Assembly (NCBI GenBank): GCA_946614295.1
Contig: CAMOGT010000021.1
Coordinates: 1 to 12,999, forward strand
Length of the DNA stretch: 12,999 nucleotides
Reading direction: 5' to 3'
Source of the DNA: an uncultured Bacteroidales bacterium
GTDB taxonomy: Bacteria > Bacteroidota > Bacteroidia > Bacteroidales > Paludibacteraceae
The notes under the pieces: model-generated
Databases searched by the model: none
Seen by the model: the letters and a program-made list of their open reading frames with translations, nothing else
What the model was told of the DNA's origin: nothing
Shown: positions 5,400 through 12,061 of the stretch, one piece after another
Position numbering within the stretch: position 1 is the stretch's first letter
How the letters are laid out: every line of letters starts with the position of its first letter
Translations under genes and position numbers: made by a program

Positions 5400-6611
5400 A
5401 TGCTTCAAGGCAAACACATTTTAGTGGGTATAAGCGGCGGGATTGCTGCGTATAAGATACCTGAACTGATTCGGTCGCTGACCAAAGCCGGCGCGGAAGT
5501 GAAGGTAACAACGACGCAGAACGCCCTGCAGTTTGTTACCGAACTCACCCTGCAGACCCTCTCGGGAAGCAGGGTGTATTCCGATGTGTTCGCCGCCATC
5601 AATGACCATTCCACGGAGCACATTTCCCTGCCCGACTGGTGCGACGCCATGATCGTTGCGCCCGCTACGGCAAACGTCCTCGCCAAGATGGCAAGCGGTA
5701 TAGCGGATGACGCATTGACGACTACCATCTGTTCCTGCGTGGCGCGCAAACCGATGGTGATCGCACCCGCAATGAACGACAAAATGTGGGAGAACCCCGC
5801 GGTGCAGAACGCCATCTCTACCATCCGCGAATGGGAGAACGTAACGGTACTGGAACCTGCCGAAGGACTTTTAGCCTGCGGCACCAGCGGCAAAGGACGA
5901 ATGCCGGAAGTGGACGAACTGCAGGAAGCAATCGAGTACGCCCTCACGGAACAAACCATGCGTGGGAAGCACGTTCTCATCACTGCCGGAGGCACACAGG
6001 AGAAGATTGACCCCGTACGGTTTGTCAGCAACTACTCTACCGGCAAAATGGGTATAGCCCTTGCCGAAGCGTGCGCCCGCAGAGGAGCCGAAGTGACCCT
6101 CGTCTGCGGACATATATCCGCGCCCATCCACAACCCCATGGGACGAATCACGCGCATTGACGCCCTCTCCGCACAGGAGATGTACGAAGCATGTACCCAA
6201 GCCTGGCCTGCCCACGAGATTGCCATCCTCTCTGCCGCCGTAGCGGATTTCACCCCCGCAAACCCCGCACCCGAGAAGATCAAGAAAACACCGGGACAAG
6301 AGACGATGGACCTGAAGATGGTTCTTGCGCCGGATATCGCCCGCGCCTTAGGCGAATCCAAACGCCCGGACCAACAACTCATCGGTTTTGCGCTCGAGAC
6401 CCAGAACGAAAAAGAAAATGCGCTCCGTAAACTGGAACGCAAACACATGGACGCCATTATTCTGAATTCCCTCAAAGACCAGGGAGCAGGCTTTGGTACG
6501 GACACTAATCGCGTGACAATCCTGAAAGCAAACGGGCAATCAACCGAACTACCGCTGCAAACGAAAGCAACGATAGCCAACCAAATTATTGCGCATCTTT
6601 GCGCTAAATAA
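5400..6611 (+). CDS. coaBC: bifunctional phosphopantothenoylcysteine decarboxylase / phosphopantothenate-cysteine ligase
   Basis: This encodes 403 residues and catalyses two cytosolic steps of coenzyme A synthesis: joining phosphopantothenate to Cys, then FMN-dependent decarboxylation. The CoaC half (1-~185) shows GISGGIAAYK (10-19), catalytic His74 in STEHISLPDW, APATANVLAKMASGIADD (87-104), the PAMNDKMW motif (123-130) and the lid Cys160 in CGTSGKGRMPE. The CoaB half starts at KHVLITAGGTQEKIDPVRF (190-208), with SNYSTGKMG (210-218), AAVADF (279-284) and KIKK (293-296), the catalytic Lys region. The length is normal for the fused enzyme. The ATG at 5400 gives the expected short N-terminus. 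It ends 4 nt before the stop of a convergent minus-strand gene, with no evident terminator between them. Confidence 0.97.
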   Translation: MLQGKHILVGISGGIAAYKIPELIRSLTKAGAEVKVTTTQNALQFVTELTLQTLSGSRVYSDVFAAINDHSTEHISLPDWCDAMIVAPATANVLAKMASGIADDALTTTICSCVARKPMVIAPAMNDKMWENPAVQNAISTIREWENVTVLEPAEGLLACGTSGKGRMPEVDELQEAIEYALTEQTMRGKHVLITAGGTQEKIDPVRFVSNYSTGKMGIALAEACARRGAEVTLVCGHISAPIHNPMGRITRIDALSAQEMYEACTQAWPAHEIAILSAAVADFTPANPAPEKIKKTPGQETMDLKMVLAPDIARALGESKRPDQQLIGFALETQNEKENALRKLERKHMDAIILNSLKDQGAGFGTDTNRVTILKANGQSTELPLQTKATIANQIIAHLCAK

Positions 6612-6615
6612 GGTC

Positions 6616-6993
6616 TTATTTGAAGATTCCGAAGAGACCTTTCTTCTTGGGCTCTTCCTCTACCGGAGCATCAACAGACGCTTCCTCGCGTGCCTCAGGC
6701 ACCCATTCCGGACGAGACTCGATCTCGCCTAATTGGCTCTGCACGTAAGCAATTACATCTTGCAGGCCTTCCGTAAAGTGAGCAAAGTCTTCTTTGTAGA
6801 GGAACACCTTGTGTTTCTCGAACGAAGGTGCTTCTCCCTCTTCTGCCTGACGACGCTTACTCTCCGTGATAGAGAGATAAAGATCGTTGTTACGCGCCTT
6901 GCGTACATCCAAGTAATAAATACGTTTCCCGGCTTTTACCGAACGGCTGTAGACGATCTCCTGTTCACGTCTTTCTTCCTGATTCTTTTCCAT
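6616..6993 (-). CDS. DUF3276 / PUR-family DNA/RNA-binding protein
   Basis: This encodes 125 residues from the ATG at 6993-6991. The frame stays open to 7116, but that extension would cover the promoter, and MEKNQEERREQEIVYSRSVK is the normal family start. The conserved core is IVYSRSVKAGKRIYYLDVRK (13-32), NNDLYLSITESKRR (35-48) and FEKHKVFLYKEDFAHFTEGL (58-77). It matches DUF3276, related to PUR-alpha-type single-stranded nucleic acid-binding domains. A poorly conserved acidic tail ends in KKKGLFGIFK. The cellular role in Bacteroidota is not established; binding of DNA or RNA is inferred from the fold. It is convergent with coaBC and divergent from nusB, with which it shares an overlapping promoter region. 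Confidence 0.9.
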   Translation of the reverse strand: MEKNQEERREQEIVYSRSVKAGKRIYYLDVRKARNNDLYLSITESKRRQAEEGEAPSFEKHKVFLYKEDFAHFTEGLQDVIAYVQSQLGEIESRPEWVPEAREEASVDAPVEEEPKKKGLFGIFK

Positions 6994-7022
6994 TTCTTCA
7001 GAATTTTTGTACAAAATCGCTG

Positions 7023-7054
7023 CAAAGGTACGATTTTTTTTGGATATATGCAAA
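7023..7054 (-). promoter_or_regulatory. minus-strand promoter for the DUF3276 gene
   Basis: On the minus strand, TTTG (7054-7051) and TACCTTTG (7030-7023) are separated by 20 nt. The spacer starts CATAT and carries an A-run, like the promoters at 168, 896 and 4173, though it ends ATCG in place of GCAG. The predicted leader is about 20 nt. Its upstream half overlaps the plus-strand nusB promoter (7039-7070). Confidence 0.8.
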
Positions 7055-7070
7055 TTTTTTTGTATCTTTG
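7039..7070 (+). promoter_or_regulatory. promoter for nusB-yajC-YbbR series
   Basis: TTTG (7039-7042) and TATCTTTG (7063-7070) have a 20-nt spacer. It overlaps the divergent minus-strand promoter by 16 bp (7039-7054), so the two -33 boxes are interleaved on opposite strands. The predicted leader to the nusB ATG at 7131 is about 55 nt and includes a G/C-rich stretch of alternating CG around 7084-7106. Confidence 0.8.
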
Positions 7071-7130
7071 CACGATTTTTTAGTTGCGCGCGTTGTGCGC
7101 GTGCACATACGAACATTATATATACACTAT

Positions 7131-8084
7131 ATGATAAACAGAACTATGGTTCGGACACGCGTCATTCAAACGCTGTTCGCTTACTATCAAGACGAGGAGA
7201 AAACGCCCGGAACGGCGCGCAAGGAGTTGACAAAAAGTTTCGCGGATACATATGATCTGTATTTTGCGTTACTGGACTTTGCGAACGAGTTGACTGCTTA
7301 TGCACAAAAGCAACTGGAGGAGCAGATAGCACGGGCGAAAGCCACCCACTCTAACTGGCAACCCAACAGGAGATTTGTCCAAAACAAACTGGCGCAACAA
7401 CTCTTTGACAACCGCGCGCTCCGTACCCGTGTACAGGAGCAACAACTGAGTTGGGACAGCGGTATGTCTGCCGTCATGGACACCTACAAGAAGTTGGCAG
7501 AAAGCGATTTCTATCGGGAATACATGGAGGCTGAGACCTGTTCATACGAAGACGACAAACGGGTCTGGAGACTGATTTATCAGAACCTGTTAGCCAATAA
7601 TGATGTACTGACCGACGCCTTGGAGGAAATGGAGCTGGTACTTGATAAAACCAACTGGGCAATGGATGCCGATATAGTACTCAGTTATGTGATCAAAACC
7701 ATCAAGCATTTTAACGAAGAAAGCGACCCGGGCACGCCGTTATTGGAGATGTTCGACAACGAGGACGAGTGGCAGTTCGCTACCACCCTGCTCCAGAAAG
7801 CCATCGAGGGGCACGCACAATACGAGCAACTGATCAACACCCACCTCAAGGGCTGGGATGCGGACCGTATTGCGTACATGGACCGAGTGATCATTGAGGC
7901 TGCTCTGGCGGAGATCCTGGAGTTCGAAGAGATTGCCCTAACCGTCTCCATGAACGAGTACATCGAATTAGCCAAGACTTTCTCCGGCGACAAGAGTTAT
8001 ATGTTCATCAACGGTATTCTTACGGAAATCCTCCGCGACCTCAAGAACAATGGCGCGTTCTTCAAAGTACTGGCGCTGAAGTAA
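7131..8084 (+). CDS. nusB: transcription antitermination factor NusB
   Basis: This encodes 317 residues, the long Bacteroidota version (the E. coli protein is about 140). The ATG at 7131 gives MINRTMVRTRVIQTLFAYYQ, matching the usual MINR...QxxYAYYQ start; a second ATG at 7146 is less likely. The first two thirds are helical and family-specific. The C-terminal NusB domain is clear: GWDADRIAYMDRVIIEAALAE, then EYIELAKTFSGDKSYMFING at ~276-295. NusB binds boxA RNA with NusE (ribosomal protein S10) and supports antitermination of rRNA transcription. It heads a plus-strand gene series (nusB, yajC, YbbR) that I recall as conserved in Bacteroidales. It is driven by the promoter at 7039-7070. Confidence 0.95.
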   Translation: MINRTMVRTRVIQTLFAYYQDEEKTPGTARKELTKSFADTYDLYFALLDFANELTAYAQKQLEEQIARAKATHSNWQPNRRFVQNKLAQQLFDNRALRTRVQEQQLSWDSGMSAVMDTYKKLAESDFYREYMEAETCSYEDDKRVWRLIYQNLLANNDVLTDALEEMELVLDKTNWAMDADIVLSYVIKTIKHFNEESDPGTPLLEMFDNEDEWQFATTLLQKAIEGHAQYEQLINTHLKGWDADRIAYMDRVIIEAALAEILEFEEIALTVSMNEYIELAKTFSGDKSYMFINGILTEILRDLKNNGAFFKVLALK

Positions 8085-8085
8085 G

Positions 8086-8134
8086 ATGAAAGATGAAAGA
8101 TGAAAGATGAAAAATTTAAAATTATAAATTTATG
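8086..8134 (+). repeat. heptanucleotide array, ATGAAAG class, leading into yajC start
   Basis: ATGAAAG, ATGAAAG, ATGAAAG, ATGAAAA, then A/T-rich units ATTTAAA, ATTATAA, ATTTATG. It begins 2 nt after the nusB stop, and the last unit contains the yajC ATG (8132). The frame opened by the third ATG (8100) runs 11 codons and ends at TGA 8133-8135, overlapping the yajC start as ATGA. Confidence 0.75.
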
Positions 8135-8470
8135 ACACTCAATTTGATTTTATTGCAGGCTGAAGGCGCTGCACAGCAAAGTCAGTGGTCCTTCTGGATC
8201 ATGATGATTCTTATCTTCGTAGTATTCTATTTCTTTATGATCCGTCCGCAGACCAAGAAGCAGAAAGAACTGCAGGCACAGCGCGATGCCATGAAGAAGG
8301 GCGATAAGGTAGTGACCGCCGGCGGTATCTATGGCGAGATCAAGGAAGTTCAGGAGACCACCTTCATCATTACCATTGCTAAAGACGTTACCATCAAGGT
8401 AAGCAAAGACAGCGTTTTCGCTGACGCTGCCGATGCTCAACAGGCAGCTGCCAAAGAAGAAAAGAAATAA
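8132..8470 (+). CDS. yajC: preprotein translocase subunit YajC
   Basis: This encodes 112 residues. A short N-terminus is followed by one transmembrane helix (~21-37, WIMMILIFVVFYFF) and then RPQTKKQKE (38-46), the hallmark of the family. The cytosolic domain carries GDKVVTAGGIYG (57-68) and an Ala/Glu/Lys-rich tail. YajC associates with SecDF and the SecYEG translocon in the inner membrane; secD/secF are not in this window. It is probably cotranscribed with nusB, 47 nt apart, the gap being almost wholly a heptanucleotide array. Confidence 0.95.
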   Translation: MTLNLILLQAEGAAQQSQWSFWIMMILIFVVFYFFMIRPQTKKQKELQAQRDAMKKGDKVVTAGGIYGEIKEVQETTFIITIAKDVTIKVSKDSVFADAADAQQAAAKEEKK

Positions 8471-8511
8471 AGGCGAAAGGTTAGAGGCGAAAGGTTAGAG
8501 GTGAAACGGGA
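8470..8511 (+). repeat. heptanucleotide array, AAGGCGA/AAGGTTA class, containing the next start codon
   Basis: The units are AAGGCGA, AAGGTTA, GAGGCGA, AAGGTTA, GAGGTGA, AACGGGA. The first base is the last base of the yajC TAA stop. The fifth unit contains the GTG start (8501) of the YbbR-like gene and supplies the preceding AGAG. The same units occur inside the first barrel gene at 1333-1385. Confidence 0.8.
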
Positions 8512-9415
8512 TGTATTGACATTTCTACTGTTCCTGCTCATGGCTACAATCCTCTGGTACGGTCATGCGATGCAGTCCGTGCGTAACACGCGCGTACCGG
8601 TGATCATCCAATACACCGGCAAGCCGGGTGCCATCGGACTCAAGTCGCCGGGACTGCCGGACACCGTGATGATAGAAGTGCGGGACGCAGGTGCCCGACT
8701 CAACACTTACCATCGCGATCCGTTGCGCCTGACAATCGACCTGAGATCCTATATTCACGGCGAGAAAGGAACTATCCATGTGCCGTCTGACGCCTTGCGA
8801 CGCAGCATCAGCGACATTCTGCAGGGTACGAGCAGACTGATCGAGACACGGCCGGAAGAGATCTCATGCGATTATTTCACAGAGCAGGAGAAGAGTGTAA
8901 TGGTGCTCTTTGACGGCGAGGTGAATCCCGCGCGGGAATACCAACTGGTGAGCGGTCCCACACTCTCCCGCAAGCGTATGAAGATATACGGCGAGGACAA
9001 GACTTTAAGTGCGATAGACACGATTTATACGGAGCCGGCAGTGCTGAACGATCTGATGGACACTACAGACATGCGGCTGGCTATTCAGGTTCCCAACGAT
9101 ACACGAGTGGAGACGGATAGTATTGATGTACGGGTTGTCACCGAGCGGTTTACCGAGAAAAAGATCCTGGTTCCCATCCGCGTCAAAGGTGTACCGGAAG
9201 GCTGTCGCATACGCCTCTTCCCGAAAGAAGTAGAGGTGAACGCACGGGTCGGCATCAGCCATTTCCAGCAGGTCCAAGCCTCGGATATAAAAGCTACGTG
9301 CACCTATTCGCCGCAAAATACCGACAAATTAGACATAGAGATACAATATTCCAATCCTTATATCACATCTGCTTGGGCTTACCCGGGCACGGTTGAATTT
9401 ATCTTGGAGCAATGA
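8501..9415 (+). CDS. YbbR-like domain membrane protein
   Basis: This encodes 304 residues and starts with GTG: MKRDVLTFLLFLLMATILWY. One N-terminal membrane helix (~5-23) precedes an extracytoplasmic part with YbbR-like repeats. Repeat-like pieces are RVPVIIQYTGKPG (~31-43), PDTVMIEVRDAGARL (~53-67), later TEKKILVPIRVKGVPEGCRI and LFPKEVEVNARVG. In Firmicutes, YbbR-domain proteins (CdaR) regulate the cyclic di-AMP cyclase CdaA. No cyclase is present here and the Bacteroidota role is unproven. Within 30 nt upstream no better ATG keeps the helix, so GTG 8501 is accepted; it lies inside a heptanucleotide array. The stop overlaps the next gene's start as ATGA, implying translational coupling to the aminotransferase. 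Confidence 0.88.
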   Translation: MKRDVLTFLLFLLMATILWYGHAMQSVRNTRVPVIIQYTGKPGAIGLKSPGLPDTVMIEVRDAGARLNTYHRDPLRLTIDLRSYIHGEKGTIHVPSDALRRSISDILQGTSRLIETRPEEISCDYFTEQEKSVMVLFDGEVNPAREYQLVSGPTLSRKRMKIYGEDKTLSAIDTIYTEPAVLNDLMDTTDMRLAIQVPNDTRVETDSIDVRVVTERFTEKKILVPIRVKGVPEGCRIRLFPKEVEVNARVGISHFQQVQASDIKATCTYSPQNTDKLDIEIQYSNPYITSAWAYPGTVEFILEQ

Positions 9416-10542
9416 GAGCAATTCAAATGGTTGACCTGCAGACGCAGTACCAACGCATTAAGCAGGAAATAGATGCAGGCATAGAAGAGGTCATCTCTTC
9501 AGCCGCCTTTGTCAAGGGCCCTAAAGTGACCACTTTTCAGGAACATCTGGAGGCATACACAGGAGCCAAGCACGTAATCAATGTCGGCAACGGTACCGAT
9601 GCCCTGCAGATAGCACTAATGGGTCTGGGTCTGAAACCCGGAGATGAAGTTATCACGCCTACTTTCACCTTCATCGCGACTGCCGAAGTGGTGGCCCTAT
9701 TAGGTCTTACACCTGTTGTGGTCGATGTGGAATGGGAGACGATGAACATGGATATCGAGTCCGTGAAACGCGCCATCACCCCACGCACGAAAGCTATCGT
9801 GCCGGTGCACCTGTTCGGTCAGTGTGCAAACATGGAAGCTATCATGGCGCTCGCCAAAGAACACGGGCTCTATGTGGTGGAAGATGCGTGTCAGGCTATC
9901 GGTGCCCGATACACTTTCTCCAACGGAGAAACCAAACAGGCCGGTACGATAGGCAATATAGGTTGCACCTCTTTCTTCCCCTCCAAAAACCTCGGATGCT
10001 ATGGTGACGGCGGCGCCATCTTCACCAACGATGACGAACTGGCTGCACGCATGAGAGCGATTGCCAACCACGGAATGGTCGTTCGGTATCACCATGACAT
10101 GATTGGCGTAAACAGCCGTCTGGATAGTATCCAAGCCGCCGTACTGGACGCCAAGCTGCCCCATCTGAACGAATATATCGCTGCCCGCCGGAAAGCCGCT
10201 GCATTCTACGATTCCGCTTTCAGCGGAAACGACAAGATCCTCATTCCCGGTCACGAAGCGCACTCGACACATGTGTTCCACCAATACACTCTCCGCATAG
10301 TAGGTGCAGATAGAGACGCCCTGCGCGAAGGATTAGCCGCACGCGGCATTCCGGCTATGATATACTACCCGGTCCCGCTCCATCAGCAGAAAGCTTATCT
10401 CGACCCGCGTTACAAAGCCGGCGATTTCCCGGTAGCAGAGCGCCTTGCGAAATGCGTATTATCGCTACCAATGCACACAGAGTTGGATGAAGAGCAGTTA
10501 TCGTACATTACTACTAATGTACTCCAATTGTTGGATTGTTAA
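9412..10542 (+). CDS. DegT/DnrJ/EryC1/StrS sugar-nucleotide aminotransferase, WbpE-like
   Basis: This encodes a 376-residue PLP enzyme of the DegT (SHMT-like aminotransferase) family. Visible motifs are NGTDALQ (60-66, PLP phosphate contact), GDEVITPTFTFIATAE (77-92), EDACQAIGA (157-165, Asp to the pyridine nitrogen), SFFPSKNLGCYGDGGA (187-202) with Schiff-base Lys192, and GVNSRLDSIQAA (232-243). From memory it is closest to WbpE/WlbC, which aminate a UDP-3-keto-hexuronic acid in synthesis of 2,3-diacetamido sugars for O-antigen; the exact substrate cannot be fixed from sequence alone. No oxidase (WbpB), acetyltransferase (WbpD) or glycosyltransferase neighbours lie in the window, so the pathway partners must be elsewhere. 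Translation is coupled to the YbbR gene by a 4-nt overlap, and rpoN follows 10 nt after its stop. Confidence 0.93.
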   Translation: MRAIQMVDLQTQYQRIKQEIDAGIEEVISSAAFVKGPKVTTFQEHLEAYTGAKHVINVGNGTDALQIALMGLGLKPGDEVITPTFTFIATAEVVALLGLTPVVVDVEWETMNMDIESVKRAITPRTKAIVPVHLFGQCANMEAIMALAKEHGLYVVEDACQAIGARYTFSNGETKQAGTIGNIGCTSFFPSKNLGCYGDGGAIFTNDDELAARMRAIANHGMVVRYHHDMIGVNSRLDSIQAAVLDAKLPHLNEYIAARRKAAAFYDSAFSGNDKILIPGHEAHSTHVFHQYTLRIVGADRDALREGLAARGIPAMIYYPVPLHQQKAYLDPRYKAGDFPVAERLAKCVLSLPMHTELDEEQLSYITTNVLQLLDC

Positions 10543-10552
10543 TTGATGATCT

Positions 10553-12061
10553 ATGCAGAAATTCGGACTACAACAAACCCTTAGCCAGACAACCAAGTTG
10601 TCCCCCACCCAGATTCAGGTAATTCGCATGCTCGAGTTACCGTCCGTAGAATTGGGCCAACGGATTACGGAGGAACTGCAGGAGAACCCGGCGTTAGAGG
10701 AAGGACGAGACGAGGAATTAACGCCCCAAGAGAGTTTGGATGAGTTCGATGACAATTATCAGCCTGAAGACGGCTACGATGATGGCCGTCAGCGTGACCC
10801 GCTACAGAACGAGGATTTCAACTATGAGCAGTACGTATCCGATGATGAGACTCCGAGTTATATGCTGCAACCGCAATACAATCCCACTGACGAAGATCGC
10901 CGCGAGGTACAATATATAGGCGGAAGCAGCCTCATTGAGGAACTCAAAGCACAGGTTTATATGACACACATGACCAAGCCCCAGCGGCACATTGCCAAAT
11001 GGGTTTTGGGCAATATTGATGACGACGGATACCTGCGGCGCACCACGGAACAACTGGTGGACGACTTGATGTTTCAGGAGCAGATATCCGTCACCGATGA
11101 AGAGATGGCAGACATCGTCTCGCAGATCAAGCGTTTTGACCCGCCCGGCATTGCTGCTGCCAACTTGCAGGAGTGCCTCTCACGACAACTGGAAGTGAAA
11201 CTGGAAGAGCAGCCTAACTCCGAGAGTCTTGGATTTGCAGCAGCCATCATACGTGACTATTTCGATGATTTCTCCAAACACCATTTCGATAAGATCAAAC
11301 AACGTCTGGAGCTGGACGACGAGTCCTTCCAGGCCGCTGTGCAAGAGATTGTGCGTCTCAACCAGAAGCCGGCAAACGCCTTGACGGGTAATGTCTATGA
11401 GACCCAGCGGCAGACTATTATCCCCGATTTCACCATTGAGGAGCGTGACGATGAGTTGTTCGTGGTACTCAATACCGGCGACCTGCCGGAGTTGCATGTC
11501 AGCCGCGACTATCAGGAGATGTTAGATTCCTATAAATCACTCCCAAAAGACCCCAAAAATCGCGAAGCAAGCCAGTTCATAAAACAGAAGATTGATTCTG
11601 CACGTTCATTCATTGACGCCATCAAACAGCGTAATGAGACGCTTATGAAAACCATGACCGCGATTCTCAAAGCACAATACGATTTCTTCCTGGACGGCGA
11701 GGAGAGCAGCCTCAAGCCCATGATTCTACAAGACATCGCAGACCGTACCGGTTACGATGTGTCCACCATTTCCCGTGTCAGCAACAGCAAGTATGTCCAG
11801 ACGCGGTTTGGTATATACCCCCTCAAGTACTTTTTCTCGGAATCGATGCTTAATGCGGAGGGAGACGAAGTCTCCACGCGTGAGATCAAGAAGATTCTCA
11901 AGGAACTCATCGATGCGGAGGATAAACGTACCCCGCTGACTGACGAACAGTTGGTGGAGGAGATGGGTAAACACGGCTATCCAATCGCACGACGCACGAT
12001 TGCCAAATATCGTGAGATGCTCGGCATTCAGGTCGCACGCCTGCGTAAACAACATATCTGA
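10553..12061 (+). CDS. rpoN: RNA polymerase sigma-54 factor
   Basis: This encodes 502 residues. Region I is N-terminal: MQKFGLQQTLSQTTKLSPTQ with Leu/Gln-rich ...IQVIRMLELPSVELGQRITEELQENPALEE (1-~53), the activator-interacting part. A strongly acidic linker (~54-90) follows, then the core-binding domain (~125-330). The DNA-binding part includes the helix-turn-helix IADRTGYDVSTISRVSNSKY (~395-414) and the diagnostic RpoN box ARRTIAKYRE (479-488) that reads the -24 element. All regions look intact. Sigma-54 recognises -24/-12 promoters and needs AAA+ activators, none of which is encoded here. I found no convincing -24/-12 site in the window, so its targets lie elsewhere. It overlaps the downstream gene by 1 nt (TGATG). 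Confidence 0.97.
   Translation: MQKFGLQQTLSQTTKLSPTQIQVIRMLELPSVELGQRITEELQENPALEEGRDEELTPQESLDEFDDNYQPEDGYDDGRQRDPLQNEDFNYEQYVSDDETPSYMLQPQYNPTDEDRREVQYIGGSSLIEELKAQVYMTHMTKPQRHIAKWVLGNIDDDGYLRRTTEQLVDDLMFQEQISVTDEEMADIVSQIKRFDPPGIAAANLQECLSRQLEVKLEEQPNSESLGFAAAIIRDYFDDFSKHHFDKIKQRLELDDESFQAAVQEIVRLNQKPANALTGNVYETQRQTIIPDFTIEERDDELFVVLNTGDLPELHVSRDYQEMLDSYKSLPKDPKNREASQFIKQKIDSARSFIDAIKQRNETLMKTMTAILKAQYDFFLDGEESSLKPMILQDIADRTGYDVSTISRVSNSKYVQTRFGIYPLKYFFSESMLNAEGDEVSTREIKKILKELIDAEDKRTPLTDEQLVEEMGKHGYPIARRTIAKYREMLGIQVARLRKQHI

Noticed and set aside
6631..6657. Imperfect GAAGAG/CTCTTC stem as a bidirectional terminator
   Set aside because: It lies within the coding region of the DUF3276 tail, has a mismatch and no T-tract; it is explained by Glu/Lys codons.
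6994..7116. N-terminal extension of the DUF3276 protein up to 7116
   Set aside because: It would run through the minus-strand -7 and -33 boxes; the ATG at 6993 matches the usual family N-terminus.
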